From Puccinia triticina (lineage: Eukaryota > Basidiomycota > Pucciniomycetes > Pucciniales > Pucciniaceae), in assembly GCF_026914185.1 (NCBI RefSeq), contig NC_070559.1, positions 1,736,001 to 1,800,000 on the forward strand: a stretch of DNA of 64,000 bases, given 5' to 3'. The notes beneath the pieces were generated by a model that did not search any database, was not told the DNA's origin, and saw nothing but the letters and a program-made list of their open reading frames with translations. Position 1 is the stretch's first letter; each line of letters opens with the position of its first letter. Made by a program: the position numbers and the translations under genes. Positions 45,745 through 57,381 of the stretch are shown here, one piece after another.

Positions 45745-48700
45745 CCGTCCATCAACCTCATCCCAAAACTCGAGGACACCAACTTCTTCGAGTGGAAGAA
45801 GACGATAACCGGTCATCTCACCGCCATGGGGAAACAAAAATTCATTGAAAAGGAAGTTGCCCGACCCGAAGCTGAAGCCGAAGCCAAGATCTTTATCCAA
45901 GAACGCGCGCAGGTCCTCCAGGCCATCCGATTAACGATCAACAAAGAGAACCGTTCCACAATTATCCATTTCGACGATCCGTACTGGGCATTTAAGGCTC
46001 TCGAAGAAAAGCACGGCTCAAATGACGCTTTCATGATCGCCAGCACCATCGCAGACATTGTGCACCTCAGATTTGAAGACACGGCTTCGTTGGACGATTA
46101 TGTCTCGCAGATTCGATCTCTTCACAACCGACTCAACGACATGACCAAAGAGAATGAAGCTTTCCAACTACCGGATAATGTTCTAGCAATCTTCATGGTA
46201 ATCAACCTTACCATGGACAAATTCCGACACATCATACAATCCCTATTCTCCAATAAATCTGTCAGCGTGAAGCAGGTTGTCAGCCATCTAAACTCTGAAG
46301 CAGCTCTAGTCAAAAGCTCAAACGCGAAGGAAACCGCTATGTTTGGGGCCAGATACAAACCCACCGGGCGACTTTGCAACAACGATCGATGTTCCATCCA
46401 CAAGTTTAGCTCCCACACGAATGCTGAATGCAACACTCAAAAGAGAAAGGCGAACGGAGCATCCACCTCAACAAGCGGAGCATCCACTTCAAAGCCCAGA
46501 CTGCCATCAGCCTACGCAGCCACCATCAATGAACCTATTGCTGCCAAAGATACCTTGGAAGTAGCCTCATGCATGGTTGAGAACGCGTACGTGGTCATTC
46601 ACAATCCGGAAATTGATTACTACTCTTTTGCCGGCGAATTCATAGCAGACTTGGGGGCCAGTATACACTTGGTAAACAACTATAACATGTTAATCAATCC
46701 TGTCAAATGCGAGCCAAAAATGATCAACACAGCAAAATCGAAAACCCGTGTCAAAGTCAACATCAAAGGCAGCGTACGTGTCATGGCCACCAACAACTTT
46801 GACCAACGAGTTTACATAGATCTTCCAAATGTCTTCTACTGCCCGGATCTAACCGCCAACCTTCTATCAATCAAACAAATCATAAATTCCGGAGCGGATG
46901 TGCAATTTGTGGACAACACCATGATCATCGAATTCAAAAACGAGGACGTACACATCAAATCAGTAACTCGAGGAAACGATCTGTGGACCGTCAGTGCTAT
47001 CAACCCACCCCCTTCCAATTTTGTCGGTTTGTGTGCTAACATATGGCACGCTTGATTTGGTCATCCTTCAACAGGTACCCATCGAAGGTACCCTGTGGAT
47101 GGAGGTAAACTCCCCAACCGCCCCGATCTTTGTGAACATTGCGTAAAGGGAAAGCTCCAGAGGTCTCCTTTCAAATCCCTACTACCCATTTCCTCTCGTC
47201 CATTGTACCGTATCTATTCCGATATCCTAGGACCTATGCCTGTTCCCACCAACTCTAGTTATCGCTACATCCTCACTTTCATCGATTTTCACACACGATA
47301 CAATAAAATCTTCCTCCTCAAAAACAAGTCTGACACATTTTCCTGCTTCAAAGAATATGTTGCTAGCGTTGAAAACCTCATGTCTAACTCCCAACATCGT
47401 GTATCTATACTTCATACGGACCGAGGAGGGGAATACAACTCAGCCTCTTTTATTGACTTCCTGAAAACAAAAGGCATATCTACTGAGCAGGCCCCTGCTA
47501 ACACTCCGCAACAGAATGGAGTTGCAGAGCGTTTCAACAAAACATTAATGCAGAAGGTGCTAGCCATAATGAGTGCTGGTAAGCTCCCCAAATGGCTTTG
47601 GGGGGAAATCGCTATGGCGGCATCCTTACTCATAAACATCGCACCTTCCAGTGCTATCAAATCTGACACTCCATACCGCCTTTGGCATTCCTACAGTGAT
47701 TCCACTGGATCACACCACAAATTCGACTACTCTTTCCTCCAAACAATTGGGTGTCGTGCATACACACAAATCAAAAAGGAGAAACGAGATAAGCTCTCAC
47801 CCAAGGCTGCCGATCTTGTACTGATTGGATATGATGCTATCTCAAAGGCATATTGGCTCCTAGACCCTGAAACAAAGAAAGTCACAGTATCCAGGAATGT
47901 TGTTTTTAATGAAAACAAATTCCCCTTTGCCTTGGAAAAGAACATAATACCGAAGGAGATATGCAGCGTTGATGTTAGTGATAGCCTACTTAACTCCTCA
48001 AATGCTGTGCAACCCGCCGCGGCAGACTCGACACATGACCACGAGGAACAAAGAAACGGTGACAAGCGCACTCAGGACCAGAACTCTCCTTCTCCCGAAG
48101 AAAGACACGAAAAAATCCCATCTGGTTTTTGCCCTGATCCCACTGATATTCCCATCGCTTTTTCCCGACCATCCAGATCCTGCGGAAAACCCAACTACTA
48201 CGGTAACCCAGTAGCTCATATGTCGCAAACCAATTTGGACGAACCCACATACTGACAAGCAATGGCGTCAGCAGATAGAGATAAATGGATTGCGGCTATG
48301 CAAGACAAATTCAATTCTCTCGTCCAACACAACATCGGGCAATTAGTGGATCTACCTCCTGACGCTCACCAAATCGGTGGTATGTGGCGCCTGAAGATCA
48401 AACGCGATCAATTTGGCGAAATTATCAAGTACAAAGCTCGATGGGTAGCGTTTGGAAACCATCAAATCCCGGGGATTGATTTCGACCAGACCTTTGCATC
48501 AGTTGGAATTCCGGACACGCTTTGAATTCTTTTCACCCTGACCGTTAATGAGAACCTCAAAATGGAGCAATTCGACATATCCACAGCATTCCTTAATGGC
48601 CAAATGGAACACTCGGTATACATACAGCAGGTAACAGGATTTAAAGACTCTGCATACCCACGTCGTGTTATTCGTCTTGACCAGTCTCTCTACGGTACCC

Positions 48701-49825
48701 GACAGGCACATAGGCAATTCAACGCTGATCTAAAGGAAAAACTTACGAATCTTGAATTCAGCAGCTCTTTTGACGATGACTCCTTATACGTACACCGCGA
48801 GGGACCCAACTTTGTAATCATCCACATGCATGTCGACGACAGTCTAGCTTTCTCCAATTCTAAAGGATTGCTGGCTAAATTCAAGGAGGAATTCAAGAAG
48901 TGCTACTCCCTGAAATGGAATGAGAATCCATCACTCCACCTCGGAATCAAGATAACACGCGATCAACAAAACAATACCTTAGCTATATCCCAAGAGCATT
49001 ACCTCAAGGAGGTTCTCAAACGTTTCGAAATGTCCGACTGTAACCCCAACTCGACCCCTCTCCCGAATAACATAGCTTTAGTAAAAGCCAACGCAGTAGA
49101 CAACTCTATACCTTATCAACAAGCGATTGGTTGTCTTACCTACGCAGCAATCTGCACCCGGCCTGATATCCTATATGCTGTCAACTACCTGGCTAGGTTT
49201 TCCTCTTGCTACGACCGGTCTCATTGGACTGCAGTAAAGCACCTCCTCCGTTATGTCAAAGTCACTCTGGACCGAGGCATCATTTTTTGCAAGACGGAAG
49301 ATTCACCAAAATCCAAGATTACCGCCTATACGGATGCCGACTACGACTCATGTATCATCACTCGCCGATCCACCACCGGACATGCTATCATGTGGCGTGG
49401 ATGTCTTATCTCCTGGAAGAGTAAACGACAACGCACGGTTGCGCTATCAACCACAGAGGCCGAATACATGGCGATATCCGATGCCGCTAAACATCTCCTA
49501 TGGATGCGTCGTATGATATCGTACATAATACAAGCCCCCATGGATCCAGCCGATGTCATCACCGAAATGGACCTTTTCAATGACAACAACGGAGCAGTAT
49601 TTCTATCTCAAGAATCGGCAATCAATCAAAGATCTAAACACATCAACATCCGATACCACATCATCCGCGACTTAGTCAAAATGAAGAAAATTGAAACCAA
49701 ACACATTGACACCAAGTCCATGCCCGCCGATATGTTAACCAAAAACGCTGGGGTGATTGTCATTAATTGATGCCGAAAAATATTCAACAACATCGCTATC
49801 CAAGAATTACCCGAATAATTCCGAG

Positions 49826-49835
49826 CAGGGGGGGC
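49826..49835 (+). promoter_or_regulatory. Copia polypurine tract
   Basis: GCAGGGGGGG lies directly before the 3' LTR start at 49836, separated by one C, as expected for plus-strand priming. Confidence 0.7.
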
Positions 49836-50230
49836 TGTTGTAACCCTAAACCTGGTTACCGATTGAATGCTCAGAAATTATACTCACCACTCATCACTCA
49901 CGCTCAACAACACTCACCTGAACAGATCAAACTGAAACACTGAATGTTGTCTAAAATACTCAGTTATTTTCCCATTCTAGTTTTGTCTCTCAACAGTCTT
50001 TGTACGATCAACATGCTCATTTCCTATTTCCTTTATCTCTCACTCTGACCGCCTCCAACCTCTTGTATATAAATAGTGCTCTGTTTGTACCTTTTTGCTT
50101 CTCAGGCTTGTCAAAATTTAAGACCATTTACATACACTTCAACAGTCACTGACTCCGCGAGTCACACTCCCTTTCAGTACTGTGTACTCCCTTTCATCCA
50201 AGCACCTCGTGCCTATCTGCCCTCGCTAGA
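49836..50230 (+). repeat. Copia 3' LTR
   Basis: This LTR is 395 bp, the same length as the 5' copy, and is followed by the GTAGG duplication. About nine substitutions from the 5' LTR were counted by eye, three to four of them C/T or G/A at CG-like sites. Confidence 0.9.
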
Positions 50231-50486
50231 GTAGGCTCTTCAATGAGCGGCTGAACGGTCTTTGTGAGCTTTTATCCTCTTTGATGACCGGTTCAGTTGG
50301 TCATCAAGAGGTATCCTCTTCAATGACCAGCTGACCGGCGGGTACCCGTCCAGGTACCCGCCGTCCTTCCCACCAGAATTCTGGACACCCGCACCCGCAC
50401 CCGGCACCCGCCGGCGGGTACCTGTAGGGCCAAACGGGTACCGGGTACCCGGCAACAAGTACCCGTTTGCCATCTCTACAGGATCC

Positions 50487-50968
50487 AAAACTAATGATAT
50501 TACAAAGGGTATTGTAGATCAAAGAAAAGGGATGGGGGGGGGGGGGGGGGATGGAAATATTACATAGATGGGGACAGCTTGGGTGGTCCCAGAAATAGAA
50601 ATGAAAACTAGAAGGAATTTGGTCCAAAGACCCATGTGCTATGTTGATTATAAAAAAGTGCCCGCCAAAAGTTGAAATTCTCTCAGGCCCCAGGGTAGAC
50701 ATAGCGCGTAAGTCCCTCCTTTGGAGGTCGCTTTGCTCCCCCGAGGAGGGAAATTAGCTAAGTTAGTGGCCTGGCAACCATACAGGCGTACTGCCATTTC
50801 AAAAGTTCAATTCCTCAAATGTTGGATTTCTGAAATCTCAAACACCCCTCCCGGGTGTGTTTGAAGAGTTTTGAACCAATTTTGAAATGAAAAGAAATCA
50901 AAACAAAGTTGGTTTTGATTTCAAAATAATTTCAAAATAATCTCAAAATAACGTTTGTAATTGGGGCC
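50487..50968. other. Right arm of the Harbinger-type element
   Basis: It contains a G-run (about 50536-50550), the inverse of the 34125-34260 module (50680-50775), and the AT-rich terminal inverted arm. No gene. Confidence 0.6.
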
Positions 50969-51856
50969 TAAGCCAACACTTGTGGTGAGCGGGTCTGGGA
51001 GGCAGCCCAGTCTCACCAGAGAGGCTTACGTGCAAAATCACAAAGCTTGCGTGAGCCAAGCGTGATGTAGAGCCCTGTTTTAACAGTTTCTCTTCTCGCG
51101 TCTATGCCACTCACCCCAATTTTTTGTTTTTTGTTTTGTTTTTCTGACTGTTTGCCATGTCAGTTATTTTTTCATATTTTTTTTATTGTTGTATTCACAT
51201 TCCATCATTTTTGAAAACAGATCCCAACAACCTAAGACTCATGATTCCAATGGTGGATACACAGATCAATGGTGGCGATAATCAGCCAGACACGCTCCCA
51301 CCAATGTTGCCGTTAGATGCAATCGGTAGCACAGAAGACCCCTTAACCTTTGAAAATGTATCCAAAAACCACACCAAAGAGTTATTGTTGGGAAGGTCTG
51401 GACAAGTGCTCAAGAACAAATTCCAACTGACCTTTAATAAGAACTAGAGGCCAAGGCGGCTTTGCCGCTGCAAACATATTAGATTGGCAAAAATGATTTT
51501 AAATCTGGCTAAGTAGGCTGTTGTGAAGTATCCCCCATTCACTGCTAAGGAACACACACTCCATTGCATCCCATGCATGCAAAAAATTCAAATTTCTCAT
51601 TCAAATCAATTTCATGCAACAAAAAATGGATTGCACAAGTCTTAATCTGAATAAGTCAAGCCACAATGTTTTTGTGGGACTGATTAATTTATAGCAAAAA
51701 TGATTAAAGAATCCAAGGACAATTTGATTATGATTCATCTAATCACTTCATACTCTTCCATATCCAAGCAATCTCTCTCCATGATCCCCGCTGTCTGGTT
51801 GTGTGACCCAGTCCGTCTGGAGTTTGATCAACGTTGCCGGGAGGAGGGCCCCAGGG

Positions 51857-52058
51857 TGTTATGAGCCGTAGCGCGGGCTCCGCAGCGCAGACTCACATGT
51901 ACATAGACTACACGTACATGTCATCGACCATACTCAAGGTTCGAGAGGCTGGAGAATCAAGCCTCTTCCTCATCCTGCAATCTACCATATTGGATCCAGA
52001 ACTCCCAGAACCCCAGAACCCAGACCCCATCTTCCTCTCCACAGAACAGACCTTAACA
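51857..52058 (+). repeat. Chromovirus 5' LTR
   Basis: It starts TGTTATGAGCCGTAGCGCGG and ends CAGACCTTAACA. It contains ATCCTGCAAT (51972-51981), the reverse complement of the primer-binding site. A 44-bp fragment of this LTR also lies at 17925. Confidence 0.92.
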
Positions 52059-52059
52059 T

Positions 52060-52069
52060 ATTGCAGGAT
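52060..52069 (+). promoter_or_regulatory. Self-priming primer-binding site
   Basis: ATTGCAGGAT lies one base inside the 5' LTR and is the exact reverse complement of 51972-51981 within the LTR. It does not begin with TGG and so does not look like a tRNA-primed site. In Tf1/sushi elements the 5' end of the element's own mRNA folds back on the PBS, which this match predicts. Confidence 0.65.
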
Positions 52070-52209
52070 CTACTTAACAGAGACGAAGACCAAGAACCAG
52101 ATCGCTCCGACTCCGAAACCTTGAACATCCCGACTTTGAAACCTTGAATATCCCGCAATCAACTCCTAGAAACCTTGAATATCCCGCTCCGACATCACAC
52201 AGCAATACG

Positions 52210-53196
52210 ATGGATGCCTCCGAAGCCGCCAAACTCCAACAACAACTGGCGGACATTACTAAGAAGGCCAACGACGAGGATGAAAAACGCCGCCAGGCCA
52301 AGGCCAAGTTGGAGGACGCACTCTGCACTCCAAATCCACCCCCTTCCCCAACCGCAACCAAGACCCCCAAGATCGCTCAACCCGACAAGTTAAATGGAGA
52401 ACGCGGAGCGGTGGCGGAGACGGTTGCCCGCCAGGTTGGCATCTATATGACTGTGAACAAGCACTTGTTCCCAACCGACACGACACGAATTCTTTTTGTG
52501 TCCTCATACATGACCGGACCCGCGGGCGTGTGGGCAGCCCTGTTCCTTGACCAGGCAGCAGTGGAACCACCCACCCTGACCTACACGGAGTTCACGGCGG
52601 CCTTCCGGGGCATGTTTTTCAACCCGGAAAAGAAGGCAAAGGCGGAACAAGCCCTCCAAGCGCTGAAGCAGACCGGTTCTGTGGCGGACTACACCCACAC
52701 CTTTGTCCAGCACGCCTCCACAGCGGGATGGGAAATCCCCACTCTCCTCAGCCAGTACCGCCAAGGTCTAAAGCGGGACATCCAGATGGCGCTCATTGTT
52801 TCCCGCACCGCATTCACAACCATTAATGAGGTTGCTACCTTGGCCCTGGAGCTTGACACGGCGATGAGCAGAGCAGAGGCCGGAACAGCGCCAGCTAAAC
52901 AGAAGATCAACCCCGACGCCATGGACCTATCAGCGTTAAAGGGACGACTATCCGACTCCGAGAAGGCCCGGATGATGCGGGAAGGACTCTGTTTCCAATG
53001 CGGAGCGCAGTGCCACATCTCCCGCGACTGTCCAACCAAGAAGGGAAAAGGCCGCGGAAGCGCCAGGATTGCGGCGATGGAGGATCAGATCCGACAATTA
53101 GTGGAAGGGATGGTGGCAATAGGCGGAGGCGGACCAGCGGATAAAGGCGGAAAAGGCCAGGCCAACTCGTCAAAAAATGGAGGCGCTCAGGAATGA
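52210..53196 (+). CDS. gag: Chromovirus Gag
   Basis: The first ATG in frame gives 328 residues: MDASEAAKLQQQLADITKKA (coiled coil), a retrotransposon Gag core (FVSSYMTGPAGVWAALFLDQ to DYTHTFVQHASTAGWEIP) and a CCHC knuckle CFQCGAQCHISRDC. It ends with a glycine-rich tail. No disablement is seen. The stop overlaps the next frame as ATGA at 53193-53196. Upstream, GAAACCTTGAATATCCCG occurs three times (52117-52190) in the leader. Confidence 0.9.
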   Translation: MDASEAAKLQQQLADITKKANDEDEKRRQAKAKLEDALCTPNPPPSPTATKTPKIAQPDKLNGERGAVAETVARQVGIYMTVNKHLFPTDTTRILFVSSYMTGPAGVWAALFLDQAAVEPPTLTYTEFTAAFRGMFFNPEKKAKAEQALQALKQTGSVADYTHTFVQHASTAGWEIPTLLSQYRQGLKRDIQMALIVSRTAFTTINEVATLALELDTAMSRAEAGTAPAKQKINPDAMDLSALKGRLSDSEKARMMREGLCFQCGAQCHISRDCPTKKGKGRGSARIAAMEDQIRQLVEGMVAIGGGGPADKGGKGQANSSKNGGAQE

Positions 53197-56100
53197 AGGT
53201 TGTGCCTTTCCTGAGCACGGCGGAGTTGTCTTGTCGTATTGGTGCTAGTCAATCTTTAACCAGAAATGAAATTGACCCCAGATGTTTCATCTCTCGCACC
53301 ATCACAACTCCCAGAGCCACACCCCAGAACCCCTTACCCCCTGCCTCCTTTTTGATTGATTCCGGAGCGACCCATGATGTGTTGAGCGAGTCCTATGCCG
53401 CCGCAGCGGGATTAATCCGCAACGCCACCGCCTCAAGGCGGACAGTGTCGGGATTTGATGGATCCACATCCCAAGCGGCATATGAGATTGACCTGACCCT
53501 GAATGAAGAACCCCGCCCTTCAAAATTCATCATCACCCGACTGAAAGACATGTACGACGGCATCCTTGGGATGCCATGGATCCGCAAACACAGACACCAA
53601 ATTGACTGGACCACCCGCACACTCTGCTCCAACCACTCCAACATTGCAGCTGCCTCCGCAGCTTCGTCCACTCCAAAAACATCCTCAACAGAGGGCCAAG
53701 GGCCCATGATGGGGAAAGCTAGGATTTGTGACGAGGGGGTGTGTGTTTTACCGCCCCCGCAATGTGAGTTCGATAGACTACCCTCTTCCATACTCCCTGA
53801 AACGGCTGGCAAGCTTTTTCTCCCCGTAGATAGTACTCCGCACCCCGACTGGAATCCCGCCCCCCCGCAGCTGGAATGGAACCCCGCCAACCCCGCCGAC
53901 AATTTTGCTGCCGCTTTGGCGGTATCGTCCACTCCGCAAACATCCTCAACAGAGGGCCAAGGGCCCATGATGGGGAAAGCTAGGATTTGTGACGAGGGGG
54001 TGCGTATTTTACCGCCCCCGCAATGTGAGTCCGATAAAGTTTCTCTGCAATCATTTTTCGAAGCAGCTGGCAAGCCCCTTTCTCTCCTAGAACTGTACAC
54101 TGCAGAGATTAGCGCCGCCAAGACATCGTGGTTGACCTCCACCCGGCTAGCAGCGGCGGGAAAGGCCGCTATTGCCACACGGACCGTCGAGGAACTTGTC
54201 CTGCAGTGCTACCATTGATTCATCGACATGTTCCGGAAATCCAGCGCTAAGAGCCTACCGCCACAAAGAAAGTATGACTTCCGTGTTGACCTAGTCCCTG
54301 GAGCCACACCGCAAGCAAGCCGGATCATTCCGCTGTCACCAGCGGAGAACCAGGCACTCAACACACTGATTGCGGAAGGACTGGCCAGCGGAACAATCCG
54401 GCGGACCACGTCACCATGGGCGGCCCCAGTTCTATTCACCGGAAAGAAGGACGGAAACCTTTGCCCCTGTTTTGACTACCAAAAACTCAACGCACTGACA
54501 GTGAAGAACCGCTACCCCCTTCCGCTGACCATGGACCTGGTTGACAGCCTGCTAGACGCCGACACCTTCACAAAGCTGGACCTCCGCAACGCCTACGGAA
54601 ACCTCCGAGTGGCGGAGGGAGATGAGGATAAGCTAGCGTTCATCTGCAAGGCGGGGCAATTTGCTCCGCTCACCATGCCGTTTGGACCCACAGGAGCGCC
54701 GGGATACTTTCAATACTTTATGCAGGACATTCTCCTTGGACAAATTGGAAAGGACACCGCCGCATACCTGGATGACATTATGGTATACACACAGAAAGGC
54801 TCCGATCACACGGCGGCGGTCAACGGAATCCTGGAGACCCTGAGCAAGCATCAATTATGGCTGAAACCGGAGAAATGTGAATTTTCAAAACCGGAGGTGG
54901 AATTTCTTGGACTCTTAATTGCGTGTAACCGGATTAGAATGGACCCCGCAAAAGTGAAGGCGGTGACGGAGTGGCCCGCACCGCGGAACGTTACGGAACT
55001 TCAGCGGTTCATTGGATTCTCCAACTTTTACCGCCGGTTCATTGACCACTTCTCGGGGAAGACCAGACCTCTACACAACCTGACCAAAGCAAAAACCCCC
55101 TTTGTCTGGGATGACAAATGTAACTCCACTTTTGAATGCCTAAAGACCGCATTCACCTCCGCTCTGATACTTAAGATTGCGGACCTGTACAAGCCGTTTA
55201 TCCTGGAATGTGACTGCTCCGACTTCGCGCTTGGAGCAGTCTTGTCTCAAGTCTGCAACAAAGACAAAGAACTCCACCCTGTTTCTTACTCATCCCGGTC
55301 ATTGGTACAGGCGGAGAAGAACTACGAGATCTTTGACAAGGAACTATTGGCCATTGTTGCCGCTTTCAAAGAGTGGCGGCAGTACCTGGAAGGAAACCCG
55401 CACCGCCTGACCGCCATTGTTTACACGGACCACCGGAACCTAGAAAGCTTCATGACCACCAAGGAGCTCACTCGGAGACAGGCGCGGTGGGCGGAGACCA
55501 TGGGTTGCTTTGATTTTGAAATCATCTTCCGCCCGGGCCGCCAAGCCACCAAACCCGATGCCCTATCAAGAAGACCGGACCTAGCCCCCGCCCCTGGTGA
55601 AAAACTGACCTTTGGACAGCTGCTGAAGCCCAATAACATCACAGAGCGGAGATATCGGAGTTTGAATCCTGGTTTGAGGACGAATCAATTGACTTGGCGG
55701 AGGCGGAGCACTGGTTTGAGGTAGACGTACTGGGGATAGACCCGGAGCACGGAGCGGAAAATGAACTGGCAATGGCTGATGCGGAGATCATTGCAAGAAT
55801 CAGAGAATTGACCCCACTCAATGGCCAACTGACCGGATGGATAGAATCCTTGAAAACCCCCACAGGTAACCGGAACAGATACACGGAGACTGATGGCATC
55901 TTGTACGACAAAGAGCGGATGGTGGTACCGGCGGACCCAGCACTGCGGACCAAGATCCTGAAGAGCCGACACAACACCAAAGCGGCGGGCCACCCAGGCC
56001 GATCCCGCACTCTCGCCCTGGTCTGACAGAGTTTTGTGTGGAACGGCCAGAAGAAGTTCGTCTACCAATACGTGGATGGATGTGATTCTTGTCAAAGATT

Positions 56101-57252
56101 TAAAGCCTCGACGCAACAGCCATTTGGGACACTGGAGCCGCTGCCAATTCCGGCGGGGCCGTGGCCGGACATCAGCTATGACCTCATCACAGACCTACCT
56201 AAATCCCGCTCCCACGACAGCATACTGACTGTTGTTGACCGTCTGACAAAGATGGCACACTTTATCCCCTGCAGGAAGTCCATGAATGCAGAGCATTTAG
56301 CGGACCTGATGGCGGAGCACGTTTGGAAACTCCACGGCACTCCGAAGACTATTGTTTCCAACCAAGGGAGCATTTTTGTATCCCAAATCACCCGGGAATT
56401 GGACAACAGACTTGGCATCCGCCTCCAACCATCTACGGCGTACCATCCAAGGACAGACGGACAGTTGGAAATCACAAACAAAGCGGTGGAGCAATATCTC
56501 CGCCATTTTGTAACTATTGACAGGACGATTGGGCTCCGTTCCTGGCAACGGCGGAATTTGCTTACAACAACAACAATCACACGTCAACAGGGGTGCCACC
56601 ATTCAAGGCAAATTACGGTTTCAACCCATTGTACAGCGGAATTCCATCAGCGGGACAGTGTGTACCAGCAGTGGCGGAGCGACTCCGCCAGCTTGCGGAG
56701 GTACAGGACGAACTGAAGCACTGTCTAGAAGCGGCGCAGGAGGCCATGAAAAGCCAGTTTGACCGCGGAGTGCGGAAAACACAGGAATGGAACAGTGGAG
56801 ACGAGGTTTGGCTAGATGGGCGCAATATCTCGACAACACGCCCCAGCCCCAAATTGGAACACCGCTGGCTTGGACCATTCCCAATAGCTAGCAGAATTTC
56901 AACCTCCGCTTACAAACTGACCCTTCCGCTTTCCATGCAGGGAGTCCACCCAGTTTTCCACGTGTCAGTACTCCGCAAACACAAGCCCGACAAGATCGCC
57001 CACTGACAGCGGCGGACCCCGGAGCCAGTAACAGTCAACGGCGGAGACGAGTGGGAGGTTGACGGAATACTGGACAGCCGGTGGAGAGGGCGGACAACTC
57101 AATACCTTGTCAGCTGGCGCGGATTTGGACTGGCGGAAAATTCTTGGGAGCCAGAGGCGAACTTGAAGAACAGCAGAGACCTATTGGCGGAGTTTAACTC
57201 AAAATTTCCGGAGGCGGCGGCCAGGCATTGGAGGACGCGGAGAAGAAAGTGA
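53193..57252 (+). pseudogene. pol: Chromovirus Pol: protease, RT, RNase H, integrase, chromodomain
   Basis: Protease has FLIDSGATHDVL (about 53350). An 87-codon segment with STEGQGPMMGKARICDEGV is tandemly duplicated (about 53680 and 53941). Reverse transcriptase has TKLDLRNAY and YLDDIMVYT (about 54770); RNase H has ECDCSDFALG (about 55210). Integrase has the zinc-binding CDSCQRF, a first Asp in SYDLITDLP, Asn (56360-56362) where the second catalytic Asp is expected (SNQGS), and Glu in GQLEITNKAVEQYLR. A chromodomain (WEVDGILDSRW to LVSWRGFGLAENSWEP, about 57050-57170) ends the frame at TGA 57250-57252. TGA at 54216-54218, 56024-56026 and 57004-57006 fit CGA. One-base frameshifts occur near 55645 and near 56525. 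Confidence 0.9.
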
Positions 57253-57369
57253 GAGGGCAAGCTTTTTCCCACTGGGTTTTTTAATGCTGCCCGGGGACAG
57301 AATGCAGAGCCAAAAGAGGAGGATTTTTTTCTCATTGACCAACCAGAAAAGGGGGCGGCTTGGGCATTA

Positions 57370-57381
57370 AAGGGGGGATAA
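57370..57381 (+). promoter_or_regulatory. Chromovirus polypurine tract
   Basis: AAGGGGGGATAA directly precedes the 3' LTR at 57382. Confidence 0.75.

Larger units (their letters stand above)
36082..49770 (+). pseudogene. Copia Gag-Pol polyprotein, split and with three TGA codons
   Basis: Gag starts at 36082 (MANNTLNPLNP), is cut at 36115 and continues in frame at 45745. Blocks in order are: Gag (to about 46450); protease with DLGAS in place of DSGA/DTGA (about 46648); integrase with the HHCC end CEHCVKGK (about 47128), D at YSDILGP, D at HTDRGGEY and E at NGVAERFNK; reverse transcriptase (48262-49050) with HVDD in place of YVDD (about 48832); and RNase H with TDADYD, TEAEYMA and SKHINIRYH. 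TGA at 47053-47055, 48253-48255 and 48523-48525 each replace a likely CGA codon. No frameshift was found apart from the insertion. The natural stop is at 49768-49770. Confidence 0.9.
35479..50230 (+). mobile_element. Ty1/Copia retrotransposon, split by another LTR element
   Basis: It has 395-bp LTRs at 35479-35873 and 49836-50230, with GTAGG as a perfect 5-bp target duplication (35474-35478 and 50231-50235). Removing the inner element (36116-45744) and one CCGT gives a 5.1-kb element with PBS, Gag, protease, integrase, reverse transcriptase, RNase H and PPT in Copia order. The two LTRs differ at roughly nine positions by eye. The coding frame is a single frame throughout, with three in-frame TGA codons. 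Confidence 0.92.
34672..50478. mobile_element. hAT-type non-autonomous element with internal palindromic array
   Basis: The ends TAGAGATGGCA and TGCCATCTCTA are perfect 11-bp inverted repeats. CAGGATCC flanks both (34664-34671 and 50479-50486), an 8-bp target duplication, which is diagnostic of hAT. Subterminal regions are rich in GGGTACCCG and CACCCGCACCCGGCACC. After removal of the Copia insertion the element is about 1.05 kb and is mostly a tandem array of ACCGGTC palindromes. No transposase is present. Confidence 0.85.
33530..50968. mobile_element. PIF/Harbinger-type element (host of the four-level nest)
   Basis: The termini GGCCCCATTTATAAAC (33530) and, inverted, GGCCCCAATTACAAAC (ending 50968) are followed inward by similar TTTTGAAA-rich arms. 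TAA flanks both ends (33527-33529 and 50969-50971), the 3-bp TWA target typical of PIF/Harbinger. Subterminal modules at 34125-34260 and 50680-50775 are also inverted copies. Without the inner insertion the element is about 1.62 kb and has no transposase, so it is non-autonomous. Confidence 0.7.

Noticed and set aside
52144..52209. N-terminal extension of chromovirus Gag from 52144
   Set aside because: It has no ATG start and covers the leader's direct repeats; the first in-frame ATG is at 52210.
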